64,000 nt of DNA from Nitrospira sp. GTDB taxonomy: Bacteria > Nitrospirota > Nitrospiria > Nitrospirales > Nitrospiraceae. Numbering within the stretch: position 1 is the stretch's first letter; every line of letters begins with the position of its first letter. Below, piece after piece: positions 26,433 through 34,941 of this stretch. Below the pieces are notes generated by a model that was not told where the DNA came from, did no database searches, and worked only from the letters and a program-made list of their open reading frames with translations. The DNA lies in assembly GCA_018242765.1 (NCBI GenBank), contig JAFEBH010000002.1, positions 558,001 through 622,000 of the forward strand, written 5' to 3'. The translations under genes and the position numbers were made by a program.

Positions 26433-27023
26433 TCATGGGGCAAGAAGTATGGCGTTGTTGTCCGCATCGACGAGGAGGCCGTACGACGTCCCCAACAGAG
26501 TGTCGGTGAGCGTCCCTGCGAAATGACCCACAGGGTTCCCGTCTTTCGTCTCGACCGGATAGGCCGGCCCTGACTTGAACGCCAACATTCCGTGCGGAAT
26601 ATCACCCTCCCACGCTTGAGGCAGCCCCAGTTGTGCAGTACGTGAGACCGGAGGCGAGGCATGCCGAATGAGGCTAGCCCATCCCAGATCCGAGATCTCG
26701 GCTCTCACGGTGTCCCCTGGGATAAACGGACAGTCCCCGATCCGAAAACCGCTCCCGGGCTTCGCTGCGATTGTTGTTTCTTTGTTGCCGGGACAAACCG
26801 GGCAGATCAGGTGAGTCCCTTCCGTTACCCCGACTCGCACGACATCACCGGAATACTTCCTGATCCAGTAGGCTTCTTTTTCGATCCTGACAATATACCA
26901 ACTCAGCATGTATTCGGCCCCACCAACCGTCACTTGCGCTTTTTCTTCAAAGGACCCGGCACTCGCGGTCGCAGCAACGGCGAGCGCGACGACGACTCCA
27001 CCTATGACGTGGAAGTAGCCCAT
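26433..27023 (-). CDS. Secreted hypothetical protein with CPVC motif
   Basis: 196 residues; ATG at 27023 after AAGGGATGAGCT. A signal peptide (residues about 4-22, 'VVVALAVAATASAG') is followed by a domain that includes 'LICPVCPGN' and one further cysteine ('GDCPFIPGDT'), and ends 'GLLVDADNNAILLAP'. The CPVC could be a redox or metal site like in DsbE/CcmH-type proteins but there is no thioredoxin fold visible. I recognise no family. It lies 41 bp upstream of the second cupredoxin gene in the same direction, so a periplasmic copper/redox role is plausible by context only. Confidence 0.7.
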   Translation of the reverse strand: MGYFHVIGGVVVALAVAATASAGSFEEKAQVTVGGAEYMLSWYIVRIEKEAYWIRKYSGDVVRVGVTEGTHLICPVCPGNKETTIAAKPGSGFRIGDCPFIPGDTVRAEISDLGWASLIRHASPPVSRTAQLGLPQAWEGDIPHGMLAFKSGPAYPVETKDGNPVGHFAGTLTDTLLGTSYGLLVDADNNAILLAP

Positions 27024-27554
27024 AGCTCATCCCTTCTTGCGACAGATGATCTTCACGATCTGTTCGTCCCATTCGTTCTACCGCAGTTTGCGGATCTAAA
27101 CTGGCCGTGACAAAGCGGCCCCGGTGCGGTTCAGTAATAAGTATGGCTCACGATGATCACCGTCTACACCAACGGAAAGGAGTTGTTTCAGAGTCTGAAT
27201 TGAGTAACACAGCAAGGGAAGCAACAGGAGGGCGTCGAACTACATCACGGCCGCATCAGTTTTGGAATTGATCTTCTTGGCCGTTACGAGACCGATTGAA
27301 CGTACTTCATGGAACCAGCATGATCCCCTCCTTCGCTCACCCCTTTGAGTCGTCTCACTCCTCAGCCTCCTTATCTATGCGCCGACATCCGTCCCGCCGC
27401 TTGTCGCTCAGCAAGCCCTTGTGGCCCGCTGCATTAAAGCGCCTACCATTCCTCTCTCCTCCTTGGTTCGGAATACTCTCGGTGACAGGATGCAACTCCT
27501 AATCTTGAGAGAACTCCGACGCCAATCGGCATATCTGCAGACACGCCTAGACAA
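27024..27554. other. Intergenic stretch
   Basis: About 530 bp between two minus-strand genes. Short plus-strand frames (27296-27502, 27421-27726) lack ribosome sites and recognisable content. It should carry the promoter for the 26433-24520 gene run; no sigma-54 element found. Confidence 0.45.
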
Positions 27555-28061
27555 TCAGCGAATTGGGTGGATATCAACGACCATATTGTCCTCGTTCAAC
27601 TCCACCTGCACACGTTGGCCTTCCTTCAGAACAGCCAACCTGCTGCCAGTCGCGTCATCTACCGCGAACGTCTGCTTCCCTTCCACAGTCGTGATCTCGA
27701 CGACTTCCCAGAGCCGGTCCGCATAGGTGAGTTTCCCATCGATGTTGTGATGTCCTGCCGGTGGAATGTCTTTCCTGTGCACGTCGATCAAAAGGTTGCT
27801 CTCATCGATGACCAGGATAACCTCATCACCCGCCTTGGCCTGGGCGAGCCCCATACGCTCAGCTTTGTGGAGGCTCACCGCGCGATGCCCTAGGCGTTCC
27901 GTCGGCGTGAAATACATGAGACCGGATTGGATCTTTTCGACCGTGGTCGTGAGCTGTTGGTGTGGGGAAACCTCAGCTTGACTCGCCGTACTCACACACA
28001 ATAACCCTCCACCCCACATAAGACTCATCGCCACAATGATACTGACAAAAATGGGACGCAT
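27555..28061 (-). CDS. Secreted hypothetical protein
   Basis: 168 residues from the ATG at 28061 behind GAAAGGAGGGGCACT (the longer frame to 28085 is unsupported). It has an N-terminal signal ('IFVSIIVAMSLMWGGGLLCV') and two tandem beta-rich segments with similar phrasing: 'KAGDEVILVIDESNLLIDVH' and 'KEGQRVQVELNEDNMVVDIH'. The duplicated motif suggests two small OB/SH3-like barrels, each binding something on a 'V-D-H' edge. No named family recognised. It follows the DUF2934 gene by 31 bp in the same orientation, probably one transcript with the 44-residue membrane peptide. Confidence 0.72.
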   Translation of the reverse strand: MRPIFVSIIVAMSLMWGGGLLCVSTASQAEVSPHQQLTTTVEKIQSGLMYFTPTERLGHRAVSLHKAERMGLAQAKAGDEVILVIDESNLLIDVHRKDIPPAGHHNIDGKLTYADRLWEVVEITTVEGKQTFAVDDATGSRLAVLKEGQRVQVELNEDNMVVDIHPIR

Positions 28062-28092
28062 AGTGCCCCTCCTTTCTGGACTCATGCGTGTG

Positions 28093-28341
28093 CTAACTCG
28101 GCACGGTGAGACTCAGTACCTCCCGCTCGGCATCCAACCAATCTTGCTCGGCCCATCCCTCCCGACACCCTCGTTCCATGTACAGCTCGTAAGCACGTGC
28201 CGAGATACGAGCATTCACATCATCGAACGGCTGGTTGTTCCGCGTGACAGGCTTTGTCACGATCAATGGGTCGTTGTCCCCTCGACCAAGAATCATGAAC
28301 GATTTCTTCTCCGTCACCTGTTTCGTAGTTCCAGTCTTCAT
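28093..28341 (-). CDS. DUF2934 domain small protein (paralogue of 17767-18018)
   Basis: About 82 residues, ATG 28341 behind GGAAAGGAGAGCTCTG. The C-terminal half 'ISARAYELYMERGCREGWAE' plus 'DWLDAEREVL' is the DUF2934 motif and is almost identical to the protein at 17767-18018; the N-terminal tails differ. Function unknown. Here it stands between a 44-residue membrane peptide and a secreted protein, whereas the paralogue stands with a winged-helix-like protein, so the DUF2934 unit has been shuffled into different small-gene contexts. Confidence 0.85.
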   Translation of the reverse strand: MKTGTTKQVTEKKSFMILGRGDNDPLIVTKPVTRNNQPFDDVNARISARAYELYMERGCREGWAEQDWLDAEREVLSLTVPS

Positions 28342-28373
28342 CAGAGCTCTCCTTTCCTTGGTTCCTATGGCCT

Positions 28374-28508
28374 TCACTTCGTCTCCTCGTATGCTGTTCT
28401 CAGATCACTGGCTGTAGGATGTGTGCTCTTGACCCCCGTGATGGCGACAAAAATCAACACGGCTGCGACCACGATCATCCCCACCAGATACAACCAGACC
28501 TTATTCAT
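28374..28508 (-). CDS. 44-residue single-helix membrane peptide
   Basis: The ATG at 28508 follows AAAGGAGTCAGTC. The product begins 'MNKVWLYLVGMIVVAAVLIF', one membrane helix (about residues 5-25), followed by a polar tail of about 18 residues ending TGA at 28374. It lies 32 bp upstream of the DUF2934 gene on the same strand. Strong ribosome site, clear hydrophobic helix and operon-like spacing support it despite the size. Function unknown. Confidence 0.65.
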   Translation of the reverse strand: MNKVWLYLVGMIVVAAVLIFVAITGVKSTHPTASDLRTAYEETK

Positions 28509-28682
28509 GACTGACTCCTTTCTGCGACTCACACCACTCGGTTGTGCCAGACGTACTCGGACGCCTCACTCACAGGTTGGTTCGGGGACTGCATGTTTCG
28601 CCTTATCGGATTGAACCACTTGGTGACCCCGCCCCCACTTCACCTGTCGGGTCTCGACCGAGAGAGTGCAGCGTGCGACGCT

Positions 28683-28976
28683 TTACTGCTTTTTCGCGGG
28701 GTGCTCGGCCTCTTCCGCATGACCCAGAGCCATCTCCGCATGCCTCAGCGATTCCTTGGCATGTTCGAGCGCCTCCATGGCGTGTGGATTTTCACTGCCT
28801 TTGAAGGCCTCCTCCAAATGTTTGATGGTTTCCTTTTCGTGGGTAATCCCCTCCTTCGCGTGTTTGATGACCGCCTTGACGTGCCCGTCTTCGGCCGCGA
28901 CGGCCCAACTCATGACACCGCCTGCCAGTACCGTCCATACCAAGCTTGCAGCCATGACCAGTTTGAGCCAGTTCAT
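28683..28976 (-). CDS. SmbP-like small metal-binding protein
   Basis: 97 residues, ATG 28976 behind GTAAGGAGGACGT. A signal peptide ('LVMAASLVWTVLAGGVMSWA' then VAA) precedes an all-helical region with regularly spaced histidines in repeats of the type 'HAKEG', 'HEKET', 'HAKESLRHAEMALGHAEEAE'. This resembles SmbP of Nitrosomonas, a periplasmic copper/nickel-binding four-helix protein. The spacing of His residues every 7-10 positions suits a coiled helical bundle with several metal sites. In this neighbourhood of cupredoxins it probably buffers copper. The assignment is by repeat pattern, not by a catalytic motif. Confidence 0.75.
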   Translation of the reverse strand: MNWLKLVMAASLVWTVLAGGVMSWAVAAEDGHVKAVIKHAKEGITHEKETIKHLEEAFKGSENPHAMEALEHAKESLRHAEMALGHAEEAEHPAKKQ

Positions 28977-29561
28977 ACGTCCTCCTTACGAATTTATCGA
29001 TCAATGGGTCCTCAAGCTGAGCCTAATACCGTGGGAGCACGACCCCCTGTTCAGAATCTCAGATGATCGAGGTGTAGGCTGGTATCCTGGTCTCACACTG
29101 CCGAGCACCAGGAACCTCGCGGCTCAACCCCATCTCTTTGTGCGTCCCTCATAAGAGGTCGTCAACGATCGCGAACATCCGAGACAGCGAACCTGGCCCG
29201 TCTTCAAATGATGACGTCCACCGCCATACACACTCCCCTTTCCTCTGATAATCATCTTCAGTCAGCTTACTTCGGTGACCTCACAAGGTGACCTAGCCGT
29301 TCACCCGGGCCATCAGCCGAACGTTGCCTGACAACTGCTTCAATGTTGATTGGTGCCCTGTGGAGAGTGCCTTCCATTCTCTCTTGAAGAGGAGAGGCCA
29401 TGGCATGATTCGATGAACGGCCGATCACGGACCATGTCAGGATGAGAAGGAACTGCGGAGCAGAACCGGGTCAACCGTATGCATAACTCAACGCAGGACA
29501 GCGATGGCGAGCGTGGTCGATCTGGATGAAGCTAATGTGCGCACAACCTTCGAATCAATCC
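28977..29561. other. Intergenic region containing repeat copy A
   Basis: About 585 bp between the SmbP-like gene and the ATP-synthase-gamma-like frame, all minus strand. It includes the first copy of a 150-bp direct repeat (29208-29359). No supported gene; the 29400-29560 part shows nothing I recognise. Confidence 0.5.
29208..29359. repeat. Direct repeat, copy A (152 bp)
   Basis: Matches copy B at 29820-29970 with eight differences by eye (seven transitions and one single-base deletion), same orientation, starting points 612 bp apart. The last 50 bases are identical. Non-coding as far as I can see. Confidence 0.9.
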
Positions 29562-29819
29562 TCACGGCTGTTTTAACACTTCCGCACTCAGCATGATGAC
29601 TTCGATCTCTTCGGTGATCTCTTCCTGACGTAAGCTGTTTTGTCTCAGGGCAAGCTCTGCCATGTCTTTTTCCAAGCGCTCAATAGCTTGTTCCATGTCG
29701 AGGAAGTCGATCACCAAAGAGATTTGATTGCGGGTTAAGTCCACGAGAGCCCCGAGACCTTTCGCCGGATTAGGGTGTCTTCTGCTGTTGCGATGCGGTC
29801 GACACTCGTACCTTTTCAC
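29562..29819 (-). pseudogene. Tail resembling an F1-ATPase gamma subunit, between direct repeats
   Basis: 85 codons from a GTG at 29819. The end 'AELALRQNSLRQEEITEEIE' resembles the C-terminal helix of F-type ATPase gamma subunits, particularly the alternative N-ATPase type ('LRQEEIT(E/T)E'). The N-terminal 40 residues do not match gamma and the usual 280-residue body is missing. The frame begins exactly at the inner edge of repeat B, so the fragment seems to have been cut by the recombination that made the repeats. Alternatively it is a small orphan coiled-coil protein. Function not expected. Confidence 0.45.
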
Positions 29820-29970
29820 ATGATGACGTCCGCCGCCATACGCACTCCCTTTCCTCTGGTGATCATCTTCAGTCAGCTTACTTCGATAACCTCACAAGGT
29901 GACCTAGCCATTCACCCGGGCCATCAGCCGAACGTTGCCTGACAACTGCTTCAATGTTGATTGGTGCCCT
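29820..29970. repeat. Direct repeat, copy B (151 bp)
   Basis: Second copy of the repeat described at 29208-29359. Directly after it comes an inverted repeat (29965-29991, arms 'GCCCTAAGGCGC' and its complement with one bulge) just downstream of the saccharopine-dehydrogenase-like gene on the minus strand, which may serve as its terminator. Confidence 0.9.
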
Positions 29971-30061
29971 AAGGCGCTGCGCCATTAGGGCAGGCACCGA
30001 GGAGCACAACCGCGCCCCTGTCCCTCCGGAGCAACTCGTGCATTCTTGTGAGGGCTCGAGG

Positions 30062-31210
30062 TTATTCACGAGTCAGGGAGGTGACTTTTCGCGTGAGTCG
30101 GACCCCGCTCCTTCGAACGGCCTGCAAAATATTCCTGCGAGCGGTAGCGGGTAACGCCTCGGGAACATAGACTCCTGTCAGTTCATGCGGCATGCATTTC
30201 ACGAATAAGGTCGTTAGATGGGCAGTGCCCCAGGCAATCGGTGACGATGAAATTCTTCGTCGGCGCAGCTCGAACATCGAGGGGAACTGGGCATCCCAAC
30301 GGATAAGGCACGACCGTCCCTGCTTGTCCCCATATACCAAGACCGCCAGGGCAAAACGCTCATTGTGCAGGATTCCTTCCTGAACCAATGTCGTCATCGC
30401 GGCTGGGGTCGGTGTCGCAGGAAATCGTACCGGGCTGAGCCTTCGAGACTGGCGCAATTTCCCCTGGCGATACCACCGCCGAAGACGATCGATGTCCATC
30501 CCTCCGATTTTCGCATCCATCTGTTTCAGGCCAAGGGTTCGCGGAATCGTCACGACCTCATCTTGTGCAGCCAGCACGACCCCGACCCGACCGATCGGTC
30601 CGGGAAACCGGAAGAGTTCACGTTCTCCAAATCGAGGGCCGTAGCGAAATCGACCCTCGCGATAGATACGGGGACGTGAGACCGCTTCATCAAATGAGGA
30701 CTCCGCCGACCACTGTGACACCGGAGCGTCGCTCGCCGTTTCTTCAAAGATCCGCACCTCCACCTTGTCCACTCGATCAAGCTGAGCAGCAGCCTGCACC
30801 GCAAAGAGATTCGTCAGGCCAGGTGCAGCACCTGCGTGAATCAGCGCCCATTGCTTGTTCTTCCGAAACTGTTGATCGAAGCGGAACTGCTCCGGTCGAA
30901 AGGGGTCGGCTCGCAAGTGTGAGGCCGTGTCGAGGTAGTGTGCTCCCAAGCTCAGAGCGGCGCGCATGACGATGTTGTTGAAGACGGCAGGACAAGCATT
31001 GATGAGCAGGTGGCATCCTCCGGCGGCCTTGACGATACTGCGGAGATTCCTCGCATTGACCTGCTGAACCGCAATCGGGGATTTCGCACCGAGAAACTCG
31101 CGCGCACGGACGGGATCTTGGTCGCCACACGAGACGTGATGCCCCTGACGAGCAAGTAACTTCACCAGGAGGGAACCGGTCGCTCCAACTCCGAGAACAA
31201 AGACCTTCAT
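30062..31210 (-). CDS. Saccharopine dehydrogenase-like NAD(P)-binding protein
   Basis: 382 residues. The N-terminus 'MKVFVLGVGATGSLLVKLLA' is a Rossmann dinucleotide-binding loop, followed by 'LINACPAVFNNIVMRAALSLG' and 'HYLDTASHL', typical of the LYS9/saccharopine dehydrogenase fold, and 'HAGAAPGLTNLFA' marking the catalytic domain transition. Members of this fold act on saccharopine, carboxynorspermidine or are trans-acting enoyl reductases; the C-terminal half here is too divergent to choose. It is monocistronic with about 240 bp of upstream DNA in which I see nothing particular. Cytoplasmic. Confidence 0.8.
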   Translation of the reverse strand: MKVFVLGVGATGSLLVKLLARQGHHVSCGDQDPVRAREFLGAKSPIAVQQVNARNLRSIVKAAGGCHLLINACPAVFNNIVMRAALSLGAHYLDTASHLRADPFRPEQFRFDQQFRKNKQWALIHAGAAPGLTNLFAVQAAAQLDRVDKVEVRIFEETASDAPVSQWSAESSFDEAVSRPRIYREGRFRYGPRFGERELFRFPGPIGRVGVVLAAQDEVVTIPRTLGLKQMDAKIGGMDIDRLRRWYRQGKLRQSRRLSPVRFPATPTPAAMTTLVQEGILHNERFALAVLVYGDKQGRSCLIRWDAQFPSMFELRRRRISSSPIAWGTAHLTTLFVKCMPHELTGVYVPEALPATARRNILQAVRRSGVRLTRKVTSLTRE

Positions 31211-31448
31211 GGGGTCGCCACTGTACCATAACTTCCTTCCCGCATCGTGGATGCTCGGAAAGAGTGCGCTGCGCGCGCGTGTGTCTTCGGGACAAGTTGA
31301 AGGAGGAACTGGACGCTCACGTCCGATGAGAAAGGCTGGTGGAGATTGCTGCAGAGTAGGACAACCACTGCGGCATGAAGGGACAACCTGCTCAGATCAG
31401 GGGTGAGGATGGCCGCTGGATTACGAAGCAGCTCTGAAACGCGGATGA

Positions 31449-32105
31449 CTACGGAGTGGAGGGAATTGCCGACTTCCCACTGCCTTTCGATGTGGCAAAG
31501 GTCAAGCCCATGGCCAGCGCGCCACCGCCAACGGCAGCTGCCATGTCCTTCTGCGCATCCCACTCATCGCCTTGAGTGCCGAGATAGGCATTACCAAGTT
31601 CGGGGCTTACAAGAGTTGCCACGACGGATTCGATGATTTCGAACAGGCCGCTTTGGGCGAGAATCACGCTGACCGATAGAGAGTAAGACCAGAGGCCCCG
31701 CACTCCGGCCGAACGCATGAGGATCTCCCGCACCGGATAGGCCAAGAGCGCGCCATAGGCGAAGTGGACGATTCGATCGAAGGGGTTTCGGCTCAACGAC
31801 AACAGGTCTTGGAGCCAAAACCCCAAGGGCACCTCAGCATACGTATAGTGTGCAGCCACTGCGTGGAGCGTCATGAAGACGGTGATCAGACAATAAGATA
31901 CAGTTGAAAACTGAAACCGCCGGTAAGTCAGGGTCAGCAGTGTCACTAAAGCGAACGTGAGCAGATTCTCAAGGAGCCAATCTCTCCGATTGACGGGGGC
32001 GATGGCCAACCAGGTCCAGAGCAGTCCGTACCAGAGAAGAAGTCCCGAGCGCAGAGAAATGCTTCTCGACTCTGCCCGACCGGGGCTTGGGAGACCACCC
32101 TTCAT
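31449..32105 (-). CDS. YjdF-like (DUF2238) membrane protein, copy 2
   Basis: 218 residues with about five membrane helices. Conserved motifs: 'TVFMTLHAVAAHYTYAEVP', 'NPFDRIVHFAYGALLAYP', 'GLFEIIESVVATLVSPELG' and 'YLGTQGDEWDAQKDMAAA'. The charged motifs (H-x3-HYTY, D-R-x2-H, E-x2-E, D-x2-D-x2-D) form a conserved polar centre as in DUF2238/VanZ-like membrane proteins, perhaps a metal or lipid headgroup site. Its ATG follows the stop of the upstream paralogue (32106-32756) without a spacer, so the pair arose by tandem duplication and is co-translated. Function unknown. Confidence 0.85.
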   Translation of the reverse strand: MKGGLPSPGRAESRSISLRSGLLLWYGLLWTWLAIAPVNRRDWLLENLLTFALVTLLTLTYRRFQFSTVSYCLITVFMTLHAVAAHYTYAEVPLGFWLQDLLSLSRNPFDRIVHFAYGALLAYPVREILMRSAGVRGLWSYSLSVSVILAQSGLFEIIESVVATLVSPELGNAYLGTQGDEWDAQKDMAAAVGGGALAMGLTFATSKGSGKSAIPSTP

Positions 32106-32756
32106 TTACGTGGATGAGTCAAGGATAGCCGGCTGAGGCTGGGATGGCAGACGTGTGCCTCGAATCACGCGGACGGCTGCAAGGATTGTCACACACAGCA
32201 ACGATCCGTAGAGCGCGGCGGCAATGTCCTTCTGAGCATCCCAGATATCTCCTTGTGATCCCAGATAGGTGATCCCCAGCTCCGGATGGAGGGTACTTGC
32301 CACCCATGATTCGATGATTTCCCAGAGTCCGCTCAATCCTAAAACCGTCATGACCGGTAAATAATACAACAGCCAGCCTCGCACCTCTGCACTCAAACGG
32401 AACAGTTCTTCCATCGGGTAGGCGAGTAAAAAACCGAAGCTGAAGTGGACGATTCGGTCGAAATGATTCCGACCAAGATGGAACACCTGATCCACCCACT
32501 GACCGACCGGGACTTGGGCATAGGTGTAATGAGCTCCAATCGCATGGAGAGTCAGAAAGAGAGTGATGAGAGTGTAGGATGCATGGGACAACGGAAACCG
32601 GCGATGCGTCGCGATCAACCCCACAACGAACGCCGCCGGCAACAGACTCGAGATCAGCCAAAACTGGAGATCGGTCGGCGACTGAGCCGCCCAGACTGAG
32701 AGGGCCAGATACCAAAGCAACAAACCGATCAACAGAGCCTTGTCACGCGCCCACAT
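32106..32756 (-). CDS. YjdF-like (DUF2238) membrane protein, copy 1
   Basis: 216 residues with the same layout and motifs as the copy at 31449-32105 ('LITLFLTLHAIGAHYTYAQV', 'NHFDRIVHFSFGFLLAYPME', 'GLWEIIESWVASTLHPELG', 'GSQGDIWDAQKDIAAA'). The stop codon directly abuts the ATG of copy 2. Both are intact, which argues that the two products have a joint role, for example as a heterodimer. The upstream 260 bp to the FBPase stop shows nothing specific. Confidence 0.85.
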   Translation of the reverse strand: MWARDKALLIGLLLWYLALSVWAAQSPTDLQFWLISSLLPAAFVVGLIATHRRFPLSHASYTLITLFLTLHAIGAHYTYAQVPVGQWVDQVFHLGRNHFDRIVHFSFGFLLAYPMEELFRLSAEVRGWLLYYLPVMTVLGLSGLWEIIESWVASTLHPELGITYLGSQGDIWDAQKDIAAALYGSLLCVTILAAVRVIRGTRLPSQPQPAILDSST

Positions 32757-33015
32757 CGGGTCTCCTTCTGAAGTGGATCAACGGAGAGTCAAGCTAGAAG
32801 CGTACGCTCTTATTACTCTACCGAACGGATGGTGACCCTGCAAGCTGATCGCATGAGGTGCACCTCATGCCTTTAGGTTCGTGTGTGTGAGCAGATACCG
32901 TCTCCCGGAGTCACGTTGCAAGAGACGGCTGCTCGCGAATAGAACACCACCCCAACCCGTTCTTCATCTCACCTACTATAAGGTCAAACCTGGCACAGGG
33001 CATCCCTCGTGTTGA

Positions 33016-34119
33016 TCACATATCGGTCCGCACGTGGAAACGCGGCTCCAGCGCCTTCAAATTTTCCATGATGCCCGTATACTCTAGTTCCGCCATGGGC
33101 AGCATGGCCGCACCAAAGAAACCTTGGCGTCGCATCGCGATGGCTTTGTCGGAGACTGTGTCACGTACTCGGTTCCAGAAGGGATGAGCGAAAGCATCCA
33201 CCGGTTCCGTGAACTGTCCGTCGTGCATGGCGAACGCGGCACAGGTGATCACCGGAGGACCATCGAAGTAGCTGATGCCCGACTGCAGCGGGACCGGCAT
33301 CAAGGGCATCTGATGGGAGCCCCGCATGCCGCCGGCCACATAGGAACCGATCGCATAGGGCGCGAGGACTTCGCCCGTCGCTGGAAAATCCTTCTGTACC
33401 CGGACCAGCATCACGGGATCGTCCTTGCCGGTGTACTTCCCGGCAATGTTATGCAACCGTGAAGTGGAGGCCACCACGGCTTGCTCGCCGCTGGAGGCGG
33501 ACCACACCGATTCGACGACGTACCGTTCGGTGTCCCGCAGCAGTGCGGCGATCTCGTACAATTCTTTCGGAGCACTGAGCTCGATGATCCGATCTCCTTC
33601 AGTATGATTCACATCCATGATGACGAACCGGAAGCCTTGCGCCATGTTGGGCGCCAACATCAACCCCGGAGTGTTCATGGGGTCGGCAAAGGCCAGGTAC
33701 AACGGGAGATTAAAGGCACCGGGATCGGTCTTGTCGGCGGCGAAGAATAGAAAAGGCTCATTCGGGCGCTCGTTGAATTCCATCTCCGCCACGGCCGGTC
33801 CCATTCCGTGCACATTGCCGGAAAAAGCGTCTTTCAACAAATCCTGACCGGCCCCGTACAGCCCCTGCTGCTTGGCCACTTCGGTCCCCGCAAGGAACGC
33901 GTCCCACGCCAGCTTATGAACGGGCTCGTACCCCACCCCATGTCGATGACTCATTAAGATCGCGATATCGTCACCCGTACTGCTGACATAGTGGTCAATC
34001 AACATCGAGCTATGCTGGGCCACATAGCGCTGAACAGTTTCCAACAGTTGCCGGGAGGGACAGATATGGCCCCCGATCGAACCGATATCGGCTTTGATGA
34101 TGCTGAGGGTGACTTTCAT
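33016..34119 (-). CDS. Class V fructose-1,6-bisphosphate aldolase/phosphatase (archaeal type)
   Basis: 367 residues, ATG 34119 after AAAGAGGAGTATTGCC. The start 'MKVTLSIIKADIGSIGGHIC' with Asp11 and His18, 'HYVSSTGDDIAILMSHRHG' with the two metal aspartates, 'FLFFAADKTDPGAFNLPLY' and 'GSYVAGGMRGSHQMPLMPV' are hallmarks of the bifunctional ancestral enzyme, which condenses triose phosphates and dephosphorylates the product to fructose 6-phosphate, making gluconeogenesis unidirectional. It is typical of archaea and deep-branching autotrophic bacteria. A consensus sigma-54 element (34174-34189) lies 55 bp upstream. The divergent gene on the other side is dodecin, also behind a sigma-54-type element. 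Confidence 0.95.
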   Translation of the reverse strand: MKVTLSIIKADIGSIGGHICPSRQLLETVQRYVAQHSSMLIDHYVSSTGDDIAILMSHRHGVGYEPVHKLAWDAFLAGTEVAKQQGLYGAGQDLLKDAFSGNVHGMGPAVAEMEFNERPNEPFLFFAADKTDPGAFNLPLYLAFADPMNTPGLMLAPNMAQGFRFVIMDVNHTEGDRIIELSAPKELYEIAALLRDTERYVVESVWSASSGEQAVVASTSRLHNIAGKYTGKDDPVMLVRVQKDFPATGEVLAPYAIGSYVAGGMRGSHQMPLMPVPLQSGISYFDGPPVITCAAFAMHDGQFTEPVDAFAHPFWNRVRDTVSDKAIAMRRQGFFGAAMLPMAELEYTGIMENLKALEPRFHVRTDM

Positions 34120-34173
34120 GGCAATACTCCTCTTTCGAAAACAATGCGAACAGTTCCTGCCTTATTTAAAGTG

Positions 34174-34189
34174 AGCAATCTCGGTGCCA
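34174..34189 (-). promoter_or_regulatory. Sigma-54 (-24/-12) promoter of the class V FBPase gene
   Basis: TGGCACCGAGATTGCT on the minus strand matches both boxes of the consensus perfectly (TGGCAC, 5 bases, TTGCT). It lies 55 bp upstream of the FBPase ATG, so the leader is about 43 bases. Confidence 0.8.
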
Positions 34190-34845
34190 CACTGTCCATA
34201 GACAGATTGTTCACGAATTCTCAGGCATGGTTAGGAGAGGACAAGCTGGAACATCGGACCGGACCATCCCGTGGGGTACACATCTACAGGAACGTGGGAC
34301 TTCATGAGGCAAGATGCGACAGCGAACAAGGTGAGATGCCGCAGCAATTCTCCATAGCCCAGCTCTCCCAATGGGGTGCTGCGCCACCATGAACTTCGCC
34401 AGGGCTCCGGTCGCTGATCACCTGCGCAACAACTACCCTCTTCGCCGGTGAGTTCAAAAAAATCCTGAAACGCTTTGCCGTAATGTGGCCAGGTCTTCTG
34501 CCGACTGTTCGTTCAGGACATCAGATGCAGGGGGCACGGTGTCTCGAATGGCGGGACCAAGGGAACCATGCTCCTCTGGCCCCGTCACTTCGACCCGTCA
34601 CACACCGCTGACACATAGCCGGCCCTATCTCACAAACAAGTCCGGGGCAAGTCTGAAGAAGCCCCATCCGCATCGTCGCGGGTACGTGATGTGGGAAGCG
34701 AGCGAGGCATTATGTGCCGCTATCGCCACAGGTGATCGGTTTCCCTTGTAGCAGAGTTCCCCAATCCGCGCAGCGCGCATTTTCCTCATCCCGTCTAACT
34801 CTCTGAGATATTGCTCAAATGCACTGTTGCCGAAGCGGCAGGTTG

Positions 34846-34861
34846 TGGCGCCGTCCTTGCT
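34846..34861 (+). promoter_or_regulatory. Sigma-54 (-24/-12) promoter of the dodecin gene
   Basis: TGGCGCCGTCCTTGCT differs from the consensus only by G for A in the -24 box and has a perfect TTGCT and spacing. Dodecin starts 81 bp downstream. Confidence 0.7.
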
Positions 34862-34941
34862 GAATGCATGATCATGAATTCGTATCAGAGATGAATGGTG
34901 GTCAACCGCACACATGCGTATGAGGGGAAGGGGGGATTTTT

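Larger units (their letters stand above)
34120..34941. other. Divergent regulatory region between FBPase and dodecin
   Basis: About 820 bp. Holds a minus-strand sigma-54 element at 34174-34189 (FBPase) and a plus-strand one at 34846-34861 (dodecin). A minus-strand frame at 34625-34915 (96 codons) has no ribosome site or domain and overlaps the dodecin promoter; not called. Enhancer sites for an activator could lie between. Confidence 0.5.

Noticed and set aside
32985..33000. TGGCAC sequence near the FBPase stop
   Set aside because: No GC at the required distance and no gene start downstream in that orientation; chance match.
34625..34915. Minus-strand 96-codon frame between FBPase and dodecin
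   Set aside because: No ribosome site and overlaps the dodecin promoter; I could not link it to any family.
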